Source: Jidongwangia harbinensis (lineage in GTDB: Bacteria > Actinomycetota > Actinomycetes > Mycobacteriales > Micromonosporaceae). Taken from it: a DNA stretch of 64,000 nucleotides. The notes under the pieces are model-generated. The model did no database searches. It was given only the letters and a program-made list of their open reading frames with translations, and had not been told where the DNA came from. How positions within the stretch are numbered: position 1 is the first letter of the stretch; the number at the start of each line of letters is the position of its first letter. The DNA lies in contig NZ_JAIWNC010000039.1 of assembly GCF_020216025.1 (NCBI RefSeq), positions 29,638 through 93,637 of the forward strand. Reading direction: 5' to 3'. This document shows, piece after piece, positions 16,213 through 24,697 of the stretch. The position numbers and the translations under genes were made by a program.

Positions 16213-19200
16213 CAGACGCTCTCCCGCAGGGTCCGGTATCCGCCGCCGCGGACGTACTGCCCGAGGTATCCGTTCGGGCCGACCACCGTCAGCGTGTCCA
16301 GGTTCAGATCCTTGGCATAGCCGGCCAGGCTGGAGCGACAGTAGCGGCAGGGTACGAGGCCGTCCACGTACAACGTCGCGTTTCCGCCGGCCGCCTGCGC
16401 CCGGGCCGCCTGCCCGAAGGCGTCGCCCTCGGCGTGCGTCATGGACTGTGGCGTCACCCCGGCCGGGCGCGGGTTGACCTGGCCGTGCCCGCTGATCCCG
16501 TAGAACTGCTGTCCGCCGACGTCGAGCCGGGACAGCACCACACTGTCCCCGGGCGGGGCGCCCAGTCCCTGGCGCATCCGGGCCAGGTCGTCCAGCCCGC
16601 CGCAGTTGTGCACGAGCACCGCGGTGGTACCCGCCGACACGTAATAGGTGTGCAGGTCCGCGACGGTCAGGTTGTGCACCGTGGCGGCGGCCCGGTACGT
16701 CCGGGTGGAGACGACCTGCACGGTCCGCCCGGCGTCGGTGCGCAGCCGGGTCCGGGGCGCCAGCCGGTCGGCGTCGACCCAGGCGGCCCGGTCCGGGGCC
16801 CAGAACGGATGCCGGGCGGTGGCGGTCAGCACCTCGGTGCGGTCGCCGAGCGGGCCGTCGACGTCCACCACGACGTCCACGAGCGTCTTGTCGCCGGTGC
16901 CGGTGATCAGCCGGGTGACCGGCCGGGCCGCGGTGACCCCGGTGCCGGGATCGGTCGCCACCACCAGCTCGCCGAGGCGCACGTCCTCGATCGGCCGCCG
17001 GGTGCCGTCGGCCAGCAGCACGGGCGTACCCGGTACGAAGCTGTTCGCCAGGTTGCAGGTCGGGGCGAGGTCGGCCCGGGCGAGCAGCTCGTCCATCCGG
17101 CGACGCGCCGCGGCGGAGTCGTCCAGGAACTTGAACAGCTTGGGCACCAGCGCGAACAGTTCCGGGGCCGCCTTGAGGGCCTTGCCGAACGGCAGCAGAC
17201 CCACGATGGTCCACAGGCAGGCCTCGATGTTTCCCTCGCCGATGCACCGTTGCAGATCGGCGATTCCGGTGAGCTCGAGGAACAGCTCCGGGGCGGTCTC
17301 CCGCAGGAAGTCGAGTACGCCCTTGTTCGCCAGGGCCTGCGCGTCCCGCAGTTCCTGCTGTTCGGCCGGACTGAGTGCAGCCAACGTGTCGGCCGACGGC
17401 GGGGGCGCGTTGCCGGCGGCGGCCAGTTCGGTGAGCCGCTTGCGGTCGGCCTCCTCCGCGCGCTGGGCGGCGGCCTGTGCCTCCACCGCGTGCTGCAGCG
17501 CCTGGGTGGCGGCCGCGGCGGCGCTGTCGGCGTACTCCTGGGCCTTGGTCGCGGCGCGCTGCGCGGTGGCCGCGTCCGCCTCGGCCGCGGTGGCCGCGGT
17601 CCGGGCGGCCTCGGCCTCGCCGGCCGCGGCCCGAGCGGCGCCGGCCGCCCGGTCGGCGTCCTGACGCGCCGCGGCGGCGCTGCGCCCGGCGATGTTCGCG
17701 TCCCGGGCGGCCTCGTTCGCCGCCGCCCGCGCGCCGCGTGCGTCCTCCCGGGCCTGGGCGTCCGCCCGGCCGGCGCTGGCCGCCGCGGTCCGGGCGGCGG
17801 CACCGTCGGCCGCCGCCTCCGCGGCGGCGCGCTTCGCCTCGGCCGCCGAGGTGGCCGCGTCGGCGGCCGACCGGGCCGCCGCGGCCGCCGCGTCGAAGGC
17901 CGGCTTCACCTGGGCGTTGGCGTTCCGTGCGGCCTCCGCGGCGAGCCGGGCCGCTTCCACCGCCTCGGTCGCCCGGGCGGCCGCCGCCGCGGCCTGCTCG
18001 GCGCCGATGGTCCGGGCCTGCTCGACCACCTGGGCGACGAAGTCGGCGTCGATGTCCGCGCCGGTGAACGCGGTGACCATCCCGATCGCCGCGTTGTGCG
18101 GCTCCGCGATGCCCGCCGACGAGGCGCGCGCGGCGGACGCGGCGGTCACCGCGATCTCGGCCTGCGCGGCCGCGGCGACGGCCTCGGTGGTGGCCGCCTC
18201 CGCCTCCGACTGGGTCCGTTGCGCGGCCCACAGTGCCTGCACCGACTCGTTCGCCGCCTGCTCGGCCAGGCGCACCGCGGCGTTCGCCGCCTCGGCGGCC
18301 CGGGCCTCCTGTGCGGTGGCCTCCGCGGCCCGCGCGTCGGCCTCCAGCCGGGCCTGGTGCGCGACCTTCGCCTCGGCCTCCGCGCGATCCGCGGCGGCGT
18401 CGGCCCGGGCGGCTGCCGCCTGGGCCTGGCGGGCGGCGGCCTCGGCCCGGCTCGCCGACCGGTGCGCCTCGGTGGCCGCGGATCCGGCGTTCGCCGCCGC
18501 GCCGGTGGCGGCGTGCGCCGAGGCCCGGGCGTTGCGGGCCGCGGTGCCGGCGGAGGTCGCGGCCCGCCCGGCCGTGTCCGCCTGGCGTTGCGCCTCCTCC
18601 TTGTCGGCGCCGCTCGCCATGGCCGCCGCCATCGCGGCCCGGGCCTGCGCCTCGGCGACCCGGGCCTGGTGCTCCCGCTCCGCCTTGAGCGCGGCGTCCC
18701 GGGCCAGTTCGGCGCGGTTCTCCTGCTCCCAGGCCCGGTCGTCGGCGGCCGAGGCGGCGCTTTCCGCCTGCTGGGCGCGCCGCCGTGCGTCCGCCGCCAC
18801 CTGCGCCTGCGCGTCCGCGTTCCGGCGCGCGTTCGCCGCGGCCGCGGCCTGCCGTTCGGCGGTGGCGCGGTGGGTGGCCGTGTCGGCCCGTTCCTTCTCC
18901 GCGGTCTGCCGGGCGGCCCGGGCGGTCGCCGCCTCCGCCTCGGCGGTGCGCCGGTGCTGCCGGGTCCGTTCCGCGGCGGCCCAGGCCCGCGCCTCGGCGG
19001 CCTGGGCGGCCTCGCGGGCCTGCTTCGCCCGCGCCGCCGCCGTCTTGGCCGCGTTCGCCTGTGCCCGCGCCGCATCGGCAAGCCTGGCCGCAGCGGCGGC
19101 GTGTTGTTCGGCGTGCGCCCGCCACTGCACGGCCTGCCGCTCGTGCGCCTCGGCCCTGGCCTGCGCGGTCTGCGCGTTGTTCGTGGCGATGGTGGCGTCG

Positions 19201-20345
19201 ACCGCGTGCGCCGCCGTGGTCGCGGCACCGACCGCCGCGGTGGCGGCCTGGTGCATGCCCTGCACGATCAGCGACCATTCGGCGCCGTAGGTGAGTCCGG
19301 TGTCGACCAGCGTGTCGGCCGCCGCCACCGCGGCGGTGGCGGCGCTGCGCGCCCGCTCGGCGGCCTGCTGCGCGGCGGCGAGCTGGGCGGTCGTCTCGCC
19401 CTTCGCGACGTTCAGCCGGGTGGCCTTGGTGGCGGTGGGTTCGCCGCCGGCCAGGATGCGCTCGGCGGACCGGGCCGCGTTGGCGGCACCGGCCATCGCG
19501 TTCGCGGACCGTTGCAGTTCCCGGACCGCGTTGCCGTGCGCCCGGAGCAGGTGCCCGCGGGCCTCCGCCGCCCGCGCCGCCCGCTGGGCCAGGTCGGACA
19601 GTTCCTCGGCGGCCTTGTTGCGTGCCTCCAGGTCCTGCAGGTACCGCTCGCGTTCGGCCGCGTCGGCGTTCGCCGCGGTCAGGTAGCCGCCGTTCCAGAA
19701 CGCCTCGACCGCGGCGTCGTCGCCGGCCACGGCGGCCTCCGCGGCCCGCTTCAGGTGCGACTCGGCCGGGGCCGAGGCGGCCAGCTGGGCGGCCCGTTCC
19801 CGGCGGAGGGTACGGCGCTCCCGTTCCGACTTGGCGGCCTGCTCGTCGCGGTCCCGGGCGATGTCCGCGCCGTACGCCAGGAACGCGGCCCGGTCCTGGT
19901 CGGTGCCGCGCAGCACCCGGGTGACCTCGGCGTTGAAGTAGCCGTTCGGCACGCCGGTGCCGGCCATCGGCCGGATGGTCGCCAGGTTCCGCCGGGCGGT
20001 CTCCTCGTGGCGCTGCTCCGCCTCCGCCACCAGCCGGGGATGGGTCTCCTCCAGGAAGTGCGGGATCGCGTTGTCGTCGTCGGCGGCCAGAGCGGCGGCC
20101 GCGGCCTCCCGGACCTCCGCCTCCTCGTGCAGCTCGGCGATGTTCACGACCAACCCGCGCAGCCGCGGGTCGGCCGGGAAGTCGACCCCGGTGCGGCCGT
20201 CCCACTGCTCGGTGACCAGTGGCGGGATGGGCAGCGGCGTGTCCTGGCGCACCGCCGCCGGGCGGGGTGCGGCGGCGGCCGGAGTGGCGTGCAGGCCACC
20301 GGCGAACAGCAGCGCGGCCAGCACGGCCGCGGCGTGGCGCCTCAT
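16212..20345 (-). CDS. Secreted ALF-repeat/Hint polymorphic toxin with C-terminal deaminase domain
   Basis: 1377 residues. Signal peptide ends near HATPAAAA. N-terminal ALF-type repeats occur up to ~270 (AEVREAAAAALAADDDNAIPHF; DQDRAAFLAYGADIARDRDE). A very long Ala-rich helical rod of A-x-x-A heptads follows to ~1000. A Hint self-cleaving domain covers 1097-1247, starting at Cys1097 (CNLANSFVPGTPVLL), with HPFW inside and ending AVLVHN before Cys1248. The last 130 residues hold HAEGDAF (His1304, Glu1306) and PCRYC (Cys1333, Cys1336), the zinc and catalytic set of cytidine-deaminase-fold toxins. Likely released by Hint cleavage; target nucleic acid unknown. Coupled to an Imm1-like gene. Confidence 0.9.
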   Translation of the reverse strand: MRRHAAAVLAALLFAGGLHATPAAAAPRPAAVRQDTPLPIPPLVTEQWDGRTGVDFPADPRLRGLVVNIAELHEEAEVREAAAAALAADDDNAIPHFLEETHPRLVAEAEQRHEETARRNLATIRPMAGTGVPNGYFNAEVTRVLRGTDQDRAAFLAYGADIARDRDEQAAKSERERRTLRRERAAQLAASAPAESHLKRAAEAAVAGDDAAVEAFWNGGYLTAANADAAERERYLQDLEARNKAAEELSDLAQRAARAAEARGHLLRAHGNAVRELQRSANAMAGAANAARSAERILAGGEPTATKATRLNVAKGETTAQLAAAQQAAERARSAATAAVAAADTLVDTGLTYGAEWSLIVQGMHQAATAAVGAATTAAHAVDATIATNNAQTAQARAEAHERQAVQWRAHAEQHAAAAARLADAARAQANAAKTAAARAKQAREAAQAAEARAWAAAERTRQHRRTAEAEAATARAARQTAEKERADTATHRATAERQAAAAANARRNADAQAQVAADARRRAQQAESAASAADDRAWEQENRAELARDAALKAEREHQARVAEAQARAAMAAAMASGADKEEAQRQADTAGRAATSAGTAARNARASAHAATGAAANAGSAATEAHRSASRAEAAARQAQAAAARADAAADRAEAEAKVAHQARLEADARAAEATAQEARAAEAANAAVRLAEQAANESVQALWAAQRTQSEAEAATTEAVAAAAQAEIAVTAASAARASSAGIAEPHNAAIGMVTAFTGADIDADFVAQVVEQARTIGAEQAAAAAARATEAVEAARLAAEAARNANAQVKPAFDAAAAAARSAADAATSAAEAKRAAAEAAADGAAARTAAASAGRADAQAREDARGARAAANEAARDANIAGRSAAAARQDADRAAGAARAAAGEAEAARTAATAAEADAATAQRAATKAQEYADSAAAAATQALQHAVEAQAAAQRAEEADRKRLTELAAAGNAPPPSADTLAALSPAEQQELRDAQALANKGVLDFLRETAPELFLELTGIADLQRCIGEGNIEACLWTIVGLLPFGKALKAAPELFALVPKLFKFLDDSAAARRRMDELLARADLAPTCNLANSFVPGTPVLLADGTRRPIEDVRLGELVVATDPGTGVTAARPVTRLITGTGDKTLVDVVVDVDGPLGDRTEVLTATARHPFWAPDRAAWVDADRLAPRTRLRTDAGRTVQVVSTRTYRAAATVHNLTVADLHTYYVSAGTTAVLVHNCGGLDDLARMRQGLGAPPGDSVVLSRLDVGGQQFYGISGHGQVNPRPAGVTPQSMTHAEGDAFGQAARAQAAGGNATLYVDGLVPCRYCRSSLAGYAKDLNLDTLTVVGPNGYLGQYVRGGGYRTLRESV

Positions 20346-21394
20346 CGGGCACCGCCGGACATGGCCAGTTCGCCGGCGAGCGCCTCGGCGTACAGGTTCT
20401 CCCAGTACGCGGCCTGTTCCGCGGCGTTCTGCCGCTCGGCCGCCCAGGTCTCCGCGGTGGTTCCGGCGGCACCGGCGATGGCCTCCCAGTTGATGCCGGT
20501 GGCACTCCCGGCCGCCTGCGCGACCTGCCGCCAGTTCGCGGCCTGCGCCTCGGCGTGCTGCTCGGCCCGCGCCCAGGCGACCCGGGCCGGCCCGGTGTGC
20601 GCGCCGGCCGTGGCCCAGGCGCGGGCCGCCGCGGCACGGGCCTGCTCGGCGGCCTCCCCGGCGGTGTCGCGGGCGGCCTGCTCGGCGGCCCGGGCATCGG
20701 CGACCAGGCGGACGGCCTGGGCGCGGCGGCGGACGTCCGCGTCGGCGCAGTTGATCCGGAACGCCTCCAGGTCCAGCGCGGAGGCGTTCACCCAGTCGTG
20801 CGCGAAGAAGTCCACCAGGTCGGCGTCGGTGGCGGCCGGGCGTGACGCGAACGTCGCCGCCGCGCGTACCTGTTCGCCGGGATCGTGGTCGCGCAGCAGG
20901 GCGACGAAGTCCCGGTCGGCCTGGGCCAGCGCCGCGGCCTGGGCCCCGGCGGCCTCGCGGGCCTGCCGGTCGCGTTCCTTGGCCTCGGCGTATCCGGTGC
21001 GGGCGAAGTACTCCTGCTGCGCCGCGGTGCCGTAGTAGGCCGCCTCGGCCGCCGCGTGCACCTCGGGCGCGAACTCCGCGGTGTGGGTCTCCAGGACGCG
21101 GCGGGCGAAGTCGGCGTTACGCACCTTGGCCTGGGCGGCCCGGCGTACCGCGTAGTCGAAGTCGGAGGCGAAGAACCGGGCTATCGCGGCGTCCACATTG
21201 CTGCTGATCAGGGCGGCCCAGGCGGTCGCCTTGACGGTGGACCGCGGGTCGGCCCGGGCCAGCAGGCGCACGTACGCCCGGTCGGCGGCGCTCGCGGTCG
21301 AGGCGGTCGCCGGTGTCGGCGGCAGCGCGCAGATCGAGACGGCGGCCATGGCCACGGTCACCAACGACGCCCGGATTCGTGCAGTCGCAAACAT
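20342..21394 (-). CDS. Secreted ALF-repeat protein without toxin domain
   Basis: 350 residues from the ATG at 21394. The signal peptide ends near PATASTAS. About three ALF-like repeats follow, e.g. VKATAWAALISSNVDAAIARF, then EVHAAAEAAYYGTAAQQEYF, then VRAAATFASRPAATDADLVDFF. The C-terminal ~130 residues are an Ala-rich helical stretch with regularly spaced tryptophans (WATAGAH, WARAEQHAEAQAANW). The stop overlaps the toxin ATG (ATGA). It looks like the toxin's N-terminal half standing alone, so it may be an export or surface partner, or a decoy form. No enzymatic domain seen. Confidence 0.8.
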   Translation of the reverse strand: MFATARIRASLVTVAMAAVSICALPPTPATASTASAADRAYVRLLARADPRSTVKATAWAALISSNVDAAIARFFASDFDYAVRRAAQAKVRNADFARRVLETHTAEFAPEVHAAAEAAYYGTAAQQEYFARTGYAEAKERDRQAREAAGAQAAALAQADRDFVALLRDHDPGEQVRAAATFASRPAATDADLVDFFAHDWVNASALDLEAFRINCADADVRRRAQAVRLVADARAAEQAARDTAGEAAEQARAAAARAWATAGAHTGPARVAWARAEQHAEAQAANWRQVAQAAGSATGINWEAIAGAAGTTAETWAAERQNAAEQAAYWENLYAEALAGELAMSGGAR

Positions 21395-21587
21395 GGAGAT
21401 TCCCCACCCGAGACGGAATGTCGGAGCGGAGCTAAACACCTTTCCGGCACCCCGGCGGGCGGATGGCCGGAAGCGGACTTTCGCTTGCCTGGCAAGGGAT
21501 TCCGGCACCCCGCGGGCAATGTATCGGGGCTGGAGGACGGTTGTATCGGCGGCGTTATAAGTGTGGTGCGAACCTGTGGGAGGAAGC
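21395..21587. promoter_or_regulatory. Shared control region of ALF toxin operon and ALF-GH16 gene
   Basis: 193 bases between divergent ALF genes. It holds a perfect 13-bp dyad CTTGCC-T-GGCAAG at 21484-21496. It also holds a direct repeat, TTCCGGCACCCCGGCGGGC at 21442-21460 and the same lacking one G at 21500-21517, about one 58-bp step apart. Both are candidate operators. A strong ribosome site (GGAGGAAG) precedes the GH16 ATG. Confidence 0.5.
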
Positions 21588-24125
21588 ATGAAATCGTGGA
21601 GAAAACGCAGACCGGCCGCCGCCGCTCTGCTCGTACTGGTGATGGTTCCGATGCCGGCCGGTCCGGCCGCGGGCGCCGCACCGGGCCCGGCCGTCCGCGC
21701 GGCCGCGTCGGCTCAGGCGGCGGGGCTGGAGTCCTCCACCGAGGACCGGGTCCGCGCGGCCGCCGTGGTCGGCGTGGTGGCACCGGAGAGCTGGCTGGTG
21801 CTCGGTGAGCGGGACTTCGTCTTCAAGCTGTGGCAGAACGCCGAGAATCTGCCCGAGGTCCGCGGCTCGGCCGAGCTGGCACTGATCAACAGCACCACCG
21901 CGTCCTTCGTCGAGTGCACGGTCTTCATCGAGTCCGGCATCCATGCCGCGAAGGCCCGCGACGTGGCGAACGAGGTCCGCGACGCCACCGCCGCCCGGGA
22001 GGCCCGCGAGGCCAAGCAGCGCGCCCTGGTGACCGTCGAGATCCCGGTGACGCCGGAGCTTCTGCTGCTGTCCGACCGGGACTTCGTGTACGCCGTGTAC
22101 CAGCGGGCCACGGGGACACTGGTACGGGCCGGCGCACTGGCCGCCTTCGGGGGTACCGCGCAGCAGCAGCGGGACTTCATCAACACCGGCATCGTGCAGG
22201 CCCGGGAACAGGACCGGATCGCCGAGATCGAGGCGGATCAGGAACGTACCGAGGCGGAACGCGCGGCGCTGCTGGAACGGGAGGCGCGCAAGCGGGCCGC
22301 CGCGGTGCTCAGCGTGGTGGCCACCGAGGGCATGCTGGTGCTCAGCGACGAGAACTTCGTGCGCTGGGTGTGGAACACCGCGGCCGAGACCACCGAGGTG
22401 TACGCGGCGGCCATGGCGGCCCTGCGCAGCAACAGTCCGGCCGACTGGCGGGCCTACATCCACACCGGTATCCACGCCGCCGACAAGCGGGACCTGGACG
22501 CCGCGCTGAAGAAGAAGGGCGAGGAGGACCGGCGCCGGGTGACCGCCATCGAGGCGGAGGCCGAGCGGGCCGGCAAGACCAACCTGGCCCGGGCCGCCCG
22601 CGCCGCACTGGCCGGATCCGACACCGACGTCGACTACTTCCTCCGGGTCGGTCAGTACCAGGTGTCCGACAACGAGTGCGCCAACCCGGTGTTCGCCGCC
22701 GACGCGGCCGGCTGGGGCCCGCTCGGCGACCTGGTGACCACCCGGCAGGCGATCACCGATCACCCGACGGCCCGCTGGGAGTACGCGGTGGCGAACGGCA
22801 CCGCCAGCACGGTCGGCATCTACCTGCCACAGCAGCGGGTGCTCCCCGGAGCGGTGTGGGACGTGTCGGTGGACGCGCGGACCGCGAACGACCCGGCCCG
22901 CCTGCGCATGGAGATCGACTGGTACGCCAGCGGCAACGTGTACCTCGGGCACACCAACGGCGCCTACCTTCCGGTGTCCGGCGCCCGCGCGTTCACCCGG
23001 ATCGCCGGACGGTTCACCGTGCCGGCCGGGGCGTCCCGCGCCAACGTGCTGGTCCGGGGCACCGATCTGGCCGCGAACAGCGGCTTCGCCAGCACCATGT
23101 GCACGTACAAGCCGAACGTCACGCCGGACGTGCGGCTCACCGCGTCGCCCGGCAACGGCACCGTGACGGTCTCCTGGCAGACCGCCCGGACCGACATCGT
23201 CGGCTGGAACGTGGGCCGGGACGGCACCGACACCCGCGGGAACGGACCGTGGGCGACGGACCGGCCGGCCGACGCCACCAGCCACCAGTTCAACCTGCTG
23301 AAGAACGACACCTCGTACTCGTTCACGCTGATTCCGCGGACCTCGGCCGGGCCGCTCACCCCGGTTACGGTCAGCGCCACCCCGGGCACCCGGCCGTCCG
23401 ACGGCGGCAACGGAAGCAACGTCGAGGCCGCCACCCTGCACGGCTGGGGCACGCCGCTGCCGGACTTCAGCGACGAGTTCGACTACGTCGGGCCGCCGCT
23501 GGCCGCCAAGTGGGGTCAGGCCGGCGAGTGCTGGGACAACCCGCACGCCGACGGCGGGCAACGCTGCGCCAGCGCCACCACGGTGGACGGGTCGAAGCTG
23601 GTGATGACCGGCTCCGCCAGCGGCAAGACCGGCTGGATGCAGAGCGAGTGGAGCACCCGGTACGGCCGCTGGGAGGCCCGGGTCCGGTCCCGCAACACCG
23701 GTTCCGACAACGGGCGGACGTACCATCCGCTGCTGATCGTGTGGCCGGACGGCGACATCTGGCCGGAGGAGGGCGAGTACGACTTCCTGGAGAACCAGGA
23801 GCCCGGCGCGGACTGCGCGGAGGCGTTCCTGCACTACCCGCACAGCGAGTCGGTGAGCATCCAGCAGGAGCACGCCGAGGAGGACGACTGCGGCGCGCCG
23901 CTGAGCGAGTGGCACAACATCGCGTTCGAGTGGACCCCGGACCACGTCCGCGGCTTCGTCAACGGCCGGGAGTGGTTCAAATACTCCGGCGGGGCGAACT
24001 CCAAGCGCCGGGCGATGCAGTCCATGGCGTCCGGTCACCTCACCATGCAGCTGGACAACTTCGACGGCACGAACATGACCCCGGCGGTGTACGAGGCCGA
24101 CTGGATCCGCGTCTACCGGGTGTGA
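21588..24125 (+). CDS. Secreted GH16 enzyme with N-terminal ALF repeats, carbohydrate-binding and Fn3 modules
   Basis: 845 residues from the ATG at 21588 behind GGAGGAAG. Signal peptide to ~GAAPGPA. Three full ALF repeats and a partial fourth occupy ~40-370; the core pattern is LLSDRDFVYAVYQ ... ALAAF ... QRDFINTGIVQAREQD. A CBM4/9-like module spans ~370-510 and an Fn3 domain ~512-600. A GH16 domain of ~230 residues ends the protein. The active-site strand is EGEYDFLE with nucleophile Glu730, Asp732 and acid/base Glu735. GH16 cleaves beta-1,3/1,4-glucans or galactans; the exact substrate is not predictable here. ALF repeats on a hydrolase rather than a toxin are unusual. Confidence 0.88.
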   Translation: MKSWRKRRPAAAALLVLVMVPMPAGPAAGAAPGPAVRAAASAQAAGLESSTEDRVRAAAVVGVVAPESWLVLGERDFVFKLWQNAENLPEVRGSAELALINSTTASFVECTVFIESGIHAAKARDVANEVRDATAAREAREAKQRALVTVEIPVTPELLLLSDRDFVYAVYQRATGTLVRAGALAAFGGTAQQQRDFINTGIVQAREQDRIAEIEADQERTEAERAALLEREARKRAAAVLSVVATEGMLVLSDENFVRWVWNTAAETTEVYAAAMAALRSNSPADWRAYIHTGIHAADKRDLDAALKKKGEEDRRRVTAIEAEAERAGKTNLARAARAALAGSDTDVDYFLRVGQYQVSDNECANPVFAADAAGWGPLGDLVTTRQAITDHPTARWEYAVANGTASTVGIYLPQQRVLPGAVWDVSVDARTANDPARLRMEIDWYASGNVYLGHTNGAYLPVSGARAFTRIAGRFTVPAGASRANVLVRGTDLAANSGFASTMCTYKPNVTPDVRLTASPGNGTVTVSWQTARTDIVGWNVGRDGTDTRGNGPWATDRPADATSHQFNLLKNDTSYSFTLIPRTSAGPLTPVTVSATPGTRPSDGGNGSNVEAATLHGWGTPLPDFSDEFDYVGPPLAAKWGQAGECWDNPHADGGQRCASATTVDGSKLVMTGSASGKTGWMQSEWSTRYGRWEARVRSRNTGSDNGRTYHPLLIVWPDGDIWPEEGEYDFLENQEPGADCAEAFLHYPHSESVSIQQEHAEEDDCGAPLSEWHNIAFEWTPDHVRGFVNGREWFKYSGGANSKRRAMQSMASGHLTMQLDNFDGTNMTPAVYEADWIRVYRV

Positions 24126-24133
24126 GACCGGCC

Positions 24134-24160
24134 GGCCGGGCGACCCCGGGTCGCCCGGCC
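24134..24160 (+). terminator. Hairpin after GH16 gene
   Basis: Arms GGCCGGGCGACCC (24134-24146) and GGGTCGCCCGGCC (24148-24160) form a perfect 13-bp dyad eight bases past the GH16 stop. Real loop is probably 3-5 bases. Confidence 0.75.
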
Positions 24161-24178
24161 ACCGGCTAATCTCCGTCG

Positions 24179-24681
24179 ATGAGCTGGCGGAAGTACCTGC
24201 TGATCCCGCAACTGACCTGGTACGGCCTGCGGGCGCCGCGGGACCAGCAACGGGCCTGGGAACGCTACTGGTCCGGGGTGGACCGCACCGGGGTCACCGG
24301 CGACGTGCTGTGGGACGCCGCCGCCGCGGACGAGCGCGCGCACGTCCGCGCGCTGTTCCGGGCGCACGCCGATCCGGCCCTGCCGCTGGTCGACCTGGGC
24401 TGCGGCAACGGCCGGCAGGCGCGGGACCTGACCGGATCTATCTGCTCCGGCAGGGCGCCACGCCGACGTCGCTGCCGGAGGTGGTACGCCGGTGCGTCGC
24501 CGCCGGTCTCCGGGCGCCCCGCCACTTCGGCGCCGCGCAGCTCGCGGAGGCGTTCCCCGGTCCCGGCTGGCAGGTGGTGGAGGCCGGTCTCGGTACCGTG
24601 CACGGCGTGCCGCTGCGGCCCGGCGAGGGTCTGCAGGACATCCCCAGCTACCACGCCGTGCTGCGCCGGGCGCCCCGCTGA
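24179..24681 (+). pseudogene. SAM-dependent methyltransferase, internal deletion with frame change
   Basis: The first ~85 codons from the ATG at 24179 encode a normal class I methyltransferase start ending in motif I, LVDLGCGNGRQARDL. At about 24432-24440 the sense continues only in another frame, with RIYLLRQGATPTSLPEVV and then GWQVVEAGLGTVHGVPL, to the TGA at 24679. That C-terminal half is typical of these enzymes, but roughly 100-130 central residues (motifs II-III) are missing. A deletion removed the middle and shifted the frame, leaving a non-functional remnant. The shifted first frame runs on past 24681 as non-coding sequence. Confidence 0.8.
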
Positions 24682-24697
24682 CCGCGACCGCCGCCGG

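Noticed and set aside
16191..21035. A ~1600-codon plus-strand open frame opposite the ALF toxin
   Set aside because: Low-complexity Gly/Arg/Leu sequence mirroring the Ala-rich rod on the other strand; no signal peptide or domain.
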